Shown here: in pieces, positions 56,697-64,000 of the stretch
How the letters are laid out: each line of letters begins with the position of its first letter
Numbering within the stretch: the first letter of the stretch is position 1
Source: Cannabis sativa
Taxonomy: Eukaryota; Streptophyta; Magnoliopsida; Rosales; Cannabaceae
DNA length: 64,000 nucleotides
Reading direction: 5' to 3'
Assembly (NCBI RefSeq): GCF_029168945.1
Contig: NC_083603.1
Coordinates: 50,354,406 to 50,418,405 of the forward strand
Notes under the pieces: generated by a model
The model's input: only the letters and a program-made list of their open reading frames with translations
What the model was told of the DNA's origin: nothing
The model's database searches: none
Program-made: the position numbers and the translations under genes

Positions 56697-58582
56697 TGTT
56701 GGGTTTTATGCCCTAAATAAAACTCATTTCAATATAATCAGATTTACTTATTAATATAGATCAGAAATAACATTTAATGTTGCATGGTTCACATGATTTA
56801 TTTCATGATTATATGTACATAATGTATGAATTCATCTGAAACCCTTTTCACATACTTGATCCTGTTTATTGTGTTGTCAACACATTGGAAAGTAAACATG
56901 ACTATGTGAATAAAGTTTCCTAGATTTATCAGACACAGGGTTTTACTGATATGATAATCTACAACAGAGTTTACTTGCATTTGGAGAAATGCTATGTTCT
57001 TTCCAGAGCATTGGTTAAAGTAAAGCTCAGGTTGGATGCATGGAGTATGCATCAGAAGGGACCGATATTGAACTTTGACTTAGATTTATTAAACTTACCG
57101 TAATATCTATTCAAGTCAATATTGCCTAGTTGATCCTAGATCAAATGATCTTAATCCTGTTATGATTAGGCTCGATCTCGAGAGGCTATTCGTGTTCTTT
57201 GATTTGTTAGTTAAGCCTACTTTTGGGTCAGGGTGATACGTACATTTTGGGAACACGGTAGTGCAATTGAGTGGGAGCGCTAACATAAACATGGAATCTA
57301 TAGCTTCTATCTGGCAAATAGTAAGTAAAGGATGATCTCCTTCGAGCTTGACCAAACGAAAATAAATGGTGGAGATCTCATTTCACATAAGCTGGAATAT
57401 CATTTATACGGGGTTAAGTGTTTTAAGGATTAAATACATTGTAGGGTGTAACAGTAATCTAATCCCTTTACAGTGTAGATCATTCATATAGAGGATCATT
57501 GATCAAATTAGGATTATAACAATGGATAACTAATGATGTGTCTATATGGTGGAACATATAGAGCATTTTATATACTGAGAGTGCAATTCTAAGTTCTATG
57601 CGTGGATTCAACGAAGAATTAATAAGTCACTGAATTTAGGTTATAAATTCTTGATCTGCTTATTGGAAGCTCGGTTATATAGACCCATGGTCCCCCCACT
57701 AGTTGAGATAATATTTCTTGTGAGACTCATATAATTGGTTTTGATTAATCAATTATAATTCTCAAATTAGACTATGTCTATTTGTGAATTTTTCACTAAG
57801 TAAGGGTGAAATTGTAAAGAAAGAGTTTTAGGGGCATATTAGTTAATTATGATACTTTGTATGGTTCAATTAATAAATATGATAAATGACAATATTATTT
57901 AATAATTATTTATAGTTATTAAATAGTTAGAATTGGCATTTAAATGGTTGAATTAGAAATTTAGCGTTTTTGAGAAAGTCAGATGCAGAATTGAGAAAAC
58001 TGCAAAATCCAAGTAAGGCCCATTACACTACATGGCCGGCCACTTGGAATGATTTTTCAAACTAATATTTTCATTATTTTAATGCCAAATAATTCAAACC
58101 TAACCCTAGTGGAATGGTATAAATAGATAGTGAAGGCTTCAGGAAATTTACACTTAAATTTCACACTTTTCATTCAAAAAAAACTGAACCTCTCTCTCTC
58201 CCTATCTTTGGCCGACCACTCCCTCTCTCTCTTCTTCCTAAAGATTTCGAAATTCTTAGTGTTAGAGTAGTGCCCACACACAGCAAGTGATACCTCAATC
58301 ATAGTGAGGAAGATCGTGAAGAAAGACTTTCAGCAAGAAGGAGTTTCAGCACTAAAGAATCAGAGAAAGAGATCCAGGCTCAGATATTGATAATGCTCTG
58401 CTACAGAAAGGAATAAAGGGCTAGATATCTGAACGGAAGGAGTCATTATATTCCGATGCACCCAATGTAAGGTTTACTAAACTTTATATGTGTTTATTTC
58501 ATCGTTTTAGAAGTTCATATTTAGGGTGTTAATCAACATACTTGTGAGTAGATCTAAGATCCTGGTAAAATAATTTACAACA
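56697..58582 (+). repeat. Element D 3' LTR
   Basis: 1886 bp, partner of 48333-50249, slightly shorter through small deletions (for example near 57870, where a TTCTTAATTGATAAATGACA-like stretch is missing). TATA box at 58118. Followed by GTTAC. Minus-strand frame 57116-57355 is LTR sequence. Confidence 0.93.
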
Positions 58583-58587
58583 GTTAC

Positions 58588-60550
58588 AGGTTGTTTTGTA
58601 CACATTCTCTCCATTGTCAATTAAGCTAGGGTACTTAGAGAATTTGGATTCATAATCCTTCCTTTGTTTTTTCAAAGTCTCACTTCATTGGTTCTTTCCA
58701 CTCTTATTCTGGGAATGGCTTACATTCTATTTTGGAACTTCTACTTGTTGCTTTGATTGTTTGGGAGCAAAAATACATCTAGTTTATGCCACTCTATACC
58801 TAGAAAAATGAGTTTGGGTAGGTGCTTGTTCGGATGCAGAAGGTCCATAAATAGCTAGAGAGTACTGGTATCTAGGGACTGAGACTTGTGAGATGAAGCT
58901 TGGTGAAGATGGGGAAGGTGCCATAGCCAGAAGGACTCCAAAGGATTGCTGATAAGCATCTTTTATATTGATAATATTTTGTGCTTTGGACATAAACTCA
59001 GACAAAGTCTCATCCATTTTCCTCTACATCTCTCCCCATAACAAGGAGCCAACTATGAGTCCAAATTGAAGGGCTACAAGTTTCATGTCATCGCTCACCT
59101 TTGTCTTTGTTGCTACCTCCATCATTCGCTGAATGAAGTTCTTCAGGTTTTCACCTACTTATTGTTTGACATTGGTGATCGATCCAACTTCTATGTCATA
59201 GTCTAGGGCGATTATATACTGCTTCTGAAACGCAGATTTTAACTCTTTCCAACTATGAATTGATCCGGGACCCAACCTTTTCCACCAATCATTTGTGGAC
59301 TTGGTAAGCATTAATGAAAAACACAAGCACTTAGCATCATCGCTCACTCTTGCCACCTACATCATTTTATTATACTTTAACAGGTGGGTTCTTGGATCTA
59401 TAAGACCATCATATAACTCGATTTGCGACATCTTAAAGTTCTCCAGGAGTGGGGCTTTCATGATCTTCTTGACACACGGTTGTGGGTCCTCATCTTCTGA
59501 GTCAGAGAGGGTCCCACTCTACTTCCGGACAAGTTTAGTTAGGGCAACAATTTTCTCCTCCAACCTCTTTGTGTCACTATCTGGTCACGTTCGCGAGCCA
59601 TATCATTCAAATGGTTCCCAATATCATTTCCACATGGTCTTGCCTTTTCCCCTTTTGCCTTTTCATACTTACCATCGAGACACCTATGAAGGTCCACGGT
59701 GGACCAACTGTTATTAGAGTACTATCCCACTGTCCTAATTAACGGAATCACTGGGGCAATTTTTCCTTGCACTGGGCCTAAGTACTTTTGCACAAGGCCC
59801 TTTTTGTGCAACTTGGCCTTTCGGATCAGAAGGATGTCCAAGCCCAATGGCATTAGTGGCCTTTTACATTTGCAAGGGCCAGTTGGCTGCATTTACACTT
59901 TATCTAGGAGGTAGGGGAATTTTTTTGTATGTAGGGTCATCCACTTTTACCTTTCCCTTATCATTTGCAGGAGCTAGCTAAAGGCTTTGGTGTTAGTAGG
60001 GTTTGTTCTATTGTCTCCGTTGACCACTTCCACCGAGGCATCTTCCTCAGATCTCCGTTTAGGGCTCCAAACTTCACTTGGAGGTGGGCCATTATCTTTT
60101 CCATTTTTTGAGAGACCTCATCCTAATGAGATAGATTATGTTGGGTCTTATGCAATTCATTAGATACTAGACCTAGGTCTGGGTCTTTCTCATAATAGTA
60201 CCGGTTTTTTTAATAACAATTTTTTATGTATCCATCATCGTCTTCCTTCTCGTCTTTGACATCGGGGTCTTCATCTTCAACTTGTTTGTGACACTGTCAT
60301 AAAGCCATCCGACTATGGCCTCGTAAGTAGCTTCCAGTTCTCCTTGCATAATTGGCATCCGTCTTAAGCTCTTTGCATGACTCCCCGACATCTGCCTGCG
60401 CTTATAAGTAAGTTGGTCCTCTTCGGGTCCCAGAGTAATGGTAAGGCTTCTGAGTCCTGGATAGTCATTTGCTTTGTAATAAATCTCAATGCTTCTCTCG
60501 AGTCAGATCTTTCTGGGCCAGCATAATCTCTTGTGACCTCCCGCGATTAA
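58588..60550 (-). pseudogene. Tat-type gypsy element C: gag part
   Basis: Continues, upstream on the minus strand, the polyprotein interrupted at 48332. Retrotransposon gag signature: DAKCLCFSLMLTKSTNDWW, then GSIHSWKELKSAFQKQY (59356-59159), preceded by a region with stops. The next part is SEFMSKAQNIINIKDAY (59017-58784). The leader, primer site and 5' LTR are not visible to the right: the homology fades near 60550. Multiple stops and frameshifts, so non-functional. Confidence 0.72.
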
Positions 60551-61800
60551 GAAGACTTAATCAATGATTATTTGAATTTTTTCTTTCTATTTTATTTTTT
60601 GCCATGTCTCATTCATCCGAAAATACAAATAACAATAACTAATTAACATAATCACAAATAAATATTAACATATATAGATAACCATTAAAAGTTTATAAAA
60701 AGTTATAATTAAAAGGCATAACAAAAATTACGTGCTTTTTCCTTTTTATTTGATGTATATAAAAAAATAAAAAATATTAATTTATAGAATAATGAAAAAA
60801 AAATCTAATTCAACTCTGATATATTTTAAATATATTGAATTTAAATTAAATTTGAGTTTGTATCATATTTAAATTTATGGGCTTTTTTATTTTAACACTT
60901 TATAACAGTTTTTTTTTTGTATTTTTTTCGGAATTCTACATAGAAACTCTTATTGCAACTAGCCCTGCAACCTAAATCGCAACAAAAAATCGTATAGAAA
61001 TCTCTATTGCAACTAGCGCTGCTATCACTTTAGAAATCCAAACCGTAAATTTAAAAAAAAAAAAATGGTTAAAAAACAGTATATGAAGTAATTCCCCTTA
61101 AATTTAACCATATTTTATTAAATTTAATTTTTATCGTATTTTCCAAAAAAAAAATCACATTATTAATTTTTATTGTTAAGTTTAATAAAAATATAACTAA
61201 AAAATTGTTAAAACAAAAATTTTCCTTAAATAATCACTTATTATATACAAAGATAAAGTTATACAAGAAAAAAAAAAGATTATTTCACAAAAACATAAAA
61301 ACAACAAAAAAATTACAAAAATACAGTTTCACGGAATTTTAAACATTTTTATGATTTTTTTAATTTTATTTACAGAAAATACGGTCTTTTTATGTTGTAA
61401 TCTTGTTAATTTGTTGTTGATTTTTTGTTATATGTACGTTATTTTTGTTTATTATTTTCATGTTACTTTTATGTAGTTTTCTTGTTGATTTTATGTTATT
61501 TTCGTGTTATTTTTTGGAAAATCGTAAAAATATAAAAAAAAAAAAAAATTCTTTGAACGTAAAAATATAATTATTTTACAAAAAATGGTGTCTTACGTAA
61601 TTATTCTAAAAAAAATATATATTAAATGTTGTGGTAAAATGATTTAGATAACCATTGAGAGAGAGTTAGGTTGATGCCATTGCTATCTCTATTCTATGTT
61701 TCTAACATCATATAAAATGTGGGGCCTAAGCTTTGAGAGTGTACCAAGGCAACTGCCCACTAACTTGTGGGCCGACACTTGGATAGTGTACAAAAATAAT
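60551..61800. other. AT-rich intergenic sequence
   Basis: No gene or element end recognised. The words CATAGAAACTCTTATTGCAACTAGC and ATAGAAATCTCTATTGCAACTAGC-like repeats (about 60940-61015) form a short direct duplication; only parts are quoted elsewhere. T- and A-runs abound. Confidence 0.35.
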
Positions 61801-62061
61801 AGGAAAACTTACAAAAATATTAGAATTTGAATTAATTTTTACAAAAATACTGTCACATGGAAATATTTTCAAAAATATTGTGTTTTTATAAAACAACAGT
61901 AGAACAACATCAAAACATTAGTAGAACACTAGTGAAAACTTAACACAGTATACTACAGTATGAAACTTATAAAAAAACACAGTAAAAAAGTAAAAAGTAC
62001 TGCCTGGCAGTATTTTTGTAAAAAAATAGCAAAAGTTAGTATACCATGTAAATTTCCCAAA
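61801..62061. mobile_element. MITE-like sequence with weak inverted ends
   Basis: The left side holds TTTTTACAAAAATACTGTCA; the right side, complemented, holds TTTTTACAAAAATACTGCCA, giving inverted repeats of 20 bases with one mismatch. The centre is rich in AGTAGAACA and ACACAGTA words. The precise ends and a target duplication were not found. Confidence 0.45.
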
Positions 62062-63585
62062 ATAATATTGTAATTTTTTTTGAAAGAAAATTAATATTGT
62101 AATTTAAGAGGATGTATAATTATAAATAAATACTCTATGCTAGATATAACATTCCACAACCATGATCATAAATAGCTTTCTAATAATGACTTTGTTTGTT
62201 TGAGTCAGCAAAAACAAAATCATCAACTTCACTTGGCTCCATGCGTGAAAGCTAAAAAAAAAAAGGCAAATAATATATGATGAGGCTGCCCCACACACCC
62301 ATTACCATTTGTCAACACTTTTGAGTTTTTCTTTTTTTCCATCATATCTTCATCTCAATTATTTGCTCAAATTGGATGGTTCATTTAATTTCATTGTGTG
62401 TCTCCACACAACCAAAACCTCTTGTCTACAATTCAGAACCCATTACATCAATGGTCAAAACTCAATACCCTTTGCATATACTGTTAGATTTTTTATTTGG
62501 ATTTACAATTTTTATTAGTTTTAATAAAATGTGAATTAATTGAACAATTTTTTGTTGTGTTAGTTCATATTATTAGTGATCAATAGTAAATAGGATTAGT
62601 ACTATATGTGTAAAGTTTAGTTGAAGTCGAAGTGTGAAATTTTTTAATTAACTGAAATCTTTGATGAGCAGACCAAGTCCAAGTAGGGTTATGTAGCTAA
62701 CTCTATAAATACATATTTTCTAATCACAATTGTATATCTTTTGATAATCAAATAAATAAAACTACTTATGATTTAGAGATCTAAGAATGAAAACTTAGTT
62801 CATAGTATTGCACTATCAAACTAAAGTAATTGCTATAAATCAATAAGGATCATTTTATTATATAATTATTATTGTGTTGTAGATTATATAGATATTTGTA
62901 TCTTGAGTTATTAAATATTTTAACATGTGGTATCAAATTCCCTATTGTATATGATGTATGACCTATATTTTATTTAACAATTACTTGCCCAAAGGTAATA
63001 GTTATATATATATATATATATGGAGGAGGTTCTAATGGTTACATTTTTATTGTAACCATCATGGTTACGTTTTTTTTAGCCATTGGATCAGCATTAAATG
63101 GTTGTGATTAATTTGGAAATTAAATAAAATAAAAAAAAATGACCTGTAACCTGATATTAACCTGTTAATTTATTTCCTTTTAAAACTTTAATTAAAATTA
63201 ATTATATTTTAAAATTAAATTAAGTATTATTATTAATTAATTTATTGCAATTTATTATTAAATAAGGATCTTTTAGCAATTTATTTTTTTACACTTAAAT
63301 TATTTTAATTTTTACAACAAAACTCTTAATAATTTAAAATTATACACATATAACTTGATAATTAAAATTTTATTATCCCGAGCCAATGTATCATCCCGAG
63401 TTAGGTGGCCAGAATTTTATCCCGAGCCAACGTGTCACCAATCACCACACTTCTTTTAGAAAATGTGTTATTAAACAAAGCTTTTATAATTAAATTTATT
63501 TTTTTTTTTGAAGAAAATTAAATTTATTTTTTTAGTCAGTACTGCGGTAGAAAATTTTTTTCTCTATCTCCTCCTCTTTCTTCTT

Positions 63586-63590
<5 letters not shown>
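62062..63590. other. AT-rich intergenic sequence with short hairpins
   Basis: No convincing gene. The 69-codon frame at 62309-62518 shows no motif. A (TA)n run lies at about 63004-63021. At 63033-63076 GGTTACA and TGTAACC words form a small hairpin and are then repeated (ATGGTTACG). At about 63378-63440 the word ATCCCGAGCCAA(T/C)GT occurs twice, with a related ATCCCGAGTTAG between. Confidence 0.35.

Positions 63591-63591
<1 letters not shown>

Positions 63592-63674
<83 letters not shown>
63592..63674. repeat. (CT)n microsatellite
   Basis: About 83 bases of uninterrupted CT. It produces a run of Leu/Ser codons in the open frame 63508-63753, which is not a gene. GAGA-type repeats can bind BPC proteins in plants, but no downstream gene is visible in the window. 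Confidence 0.95.
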
Positions 63675-63676
<2 letters not shown>

Positions 63677-64000
63677 ATGCTCTAACTATTTCTTTTCATC
63701 ACCTTCTTTTTTACTTATACACCCAAATTAAAAAAAAAAAAAATGGGACTTAATGAAATCTCAACAAAAGCATACTGTAAAATAGGTTAATATGAAATTA
63801 AACAGATGTCAATGAGTGAAATCTCATGGAACATGGGCGCAAACAAAGGGACTTAGTGAAATCTCAACAATTTGTAACCACACCTTCCATATTAACATTA
63901 ATAATGGAAAAATGGGGAAAATTATCTTGGGTATTGAAATTCATAAACCTAGATAGAAACTAAACAAAAATTTTAATTGCCACATAAAGCAAATAATGAT
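63675..64000. other. End of window with short direct repeats
   Basis: GGGACTTAATGAAATCTCAAC at 63743 and GGGACTTAGTGAAATCTCAAC at 63849 are near-identical, with a third partial copy (GAGTGAAATCTCATGG) at 63815. No gene seen. Confidence 0.45.

Larger units (their letters stand above)
48333..58582 (+). mobile_element. Copia-type LTR retrotransposon D, young LTRs, degenerate interior
   Basis: LTRs at 48333-50249 and 56697-58582 (both TGTTGGGTTTTATGCCC to CAACA), flanked by the 5-bp duplication GTTAC at 48328-48332 and 58583-58587. There is a primer-site-like sequence after the first LTR and a polypurine tract (AAGTGGGAG) before the second. The total is 10250 bp on the + strand. Only scattered copia-like words survive inside; no frame longer than about 70 codons remains. 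It sits in element C and separates C's gag into two parts. Confidence 0.92.

Noticed and set aside
63508..63753. Leu/Ser-repeat protein
   Set aside because: Entirely produced by the CT microsatellite.

Overview
This is a repeat-dominated stretch of a plant nuclear genome, very probably a eudicot. The evidence is GT-AG introns, low GC, plant-type LTR retrotransposons, a Cassandra-type element carrying 5S rRNA sequence, and CACTA and hAT elements. A rosid such as a Cannabaceae species is plausible, but I could not confirm it without searches. Only two host genes are convincing, both on the + strand: a ubiquitin-conjugating enzyme E2 of the plant UBC4/5/6 (animal UBE2H) type, coding exons 2623-4791, and a leucine-rich-repeat receptor-like pseudokinase of subfamily III, 36537-39126. 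They are unrelated in function and separated by about 30 kb of nested transposons.

Layout. 1-1.4 kb: remnant of a LINE tail split by a hAT-type MITE. 1.5-5.0 kb: the E2 gene with a 5'-UTR intron. 5.3-7.8 kb: the leader and LTR of an old Ty3/gypsy element with nested tandem repeats. 8.4-36.0 kb: a multi-level nest. A repeat called F here (8.4-9.03 kb, apparently resuming at 35.9 kb) is split by a Ty1/copia element on the minus strand (3' LTR at 9.0-9.8 kb, pol at 9.8-12.5 kb, gag at 28.6-29.8 kb, 5' LTR at 33.3-33.75 kb). The copia is split by a Tekay-like gypsy element B (12.5-14.4 and 23.9-27.5 kb). B is split in its LTR by a young, nearly intact gypsy element A of the same family (14372-23882, target-site duplication GCGCC). 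A tandem Cassandra array (27.5-28.6 kb) and a 5'-truncated CACTA transposon (29.8-33.28 kb) also lie inside the copia footprint. A TIR element of about 2.1 kb with an inner hAT-type MITE follows at 33.76-35.89 kb.

36.5-39.1 kb: the receptor pseudokinase. 39.4-60.5 kb: a decayed Tat-type gypsy element C on the minus strand, with gag, protease, RT, RNase H and a second RNase H-like domain. It is interrupted by a 5'-truncated LINE that has a visible target-site duplication (44.28-45.41 kb) and by copia element D (48333-58582, duplication GTTAC). D has nearly identical LTRs but a ruined coding region. A + strand open region resembling the 'putative gypsy type transposon' family lies at 41-42.6 kb and may be C's antisense extra ORF. 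60.5-64 kb: AT-rich sequence without a recognisable gene, with MITE-like inverted repeats and a long CT microsatellite.

No tRNA gene, genuine rRNA gene, CRISPR array or prokaryotic operon was seen. Exon borders were placed by eye from splice consensus and family homology. Element names A-F are local labels.
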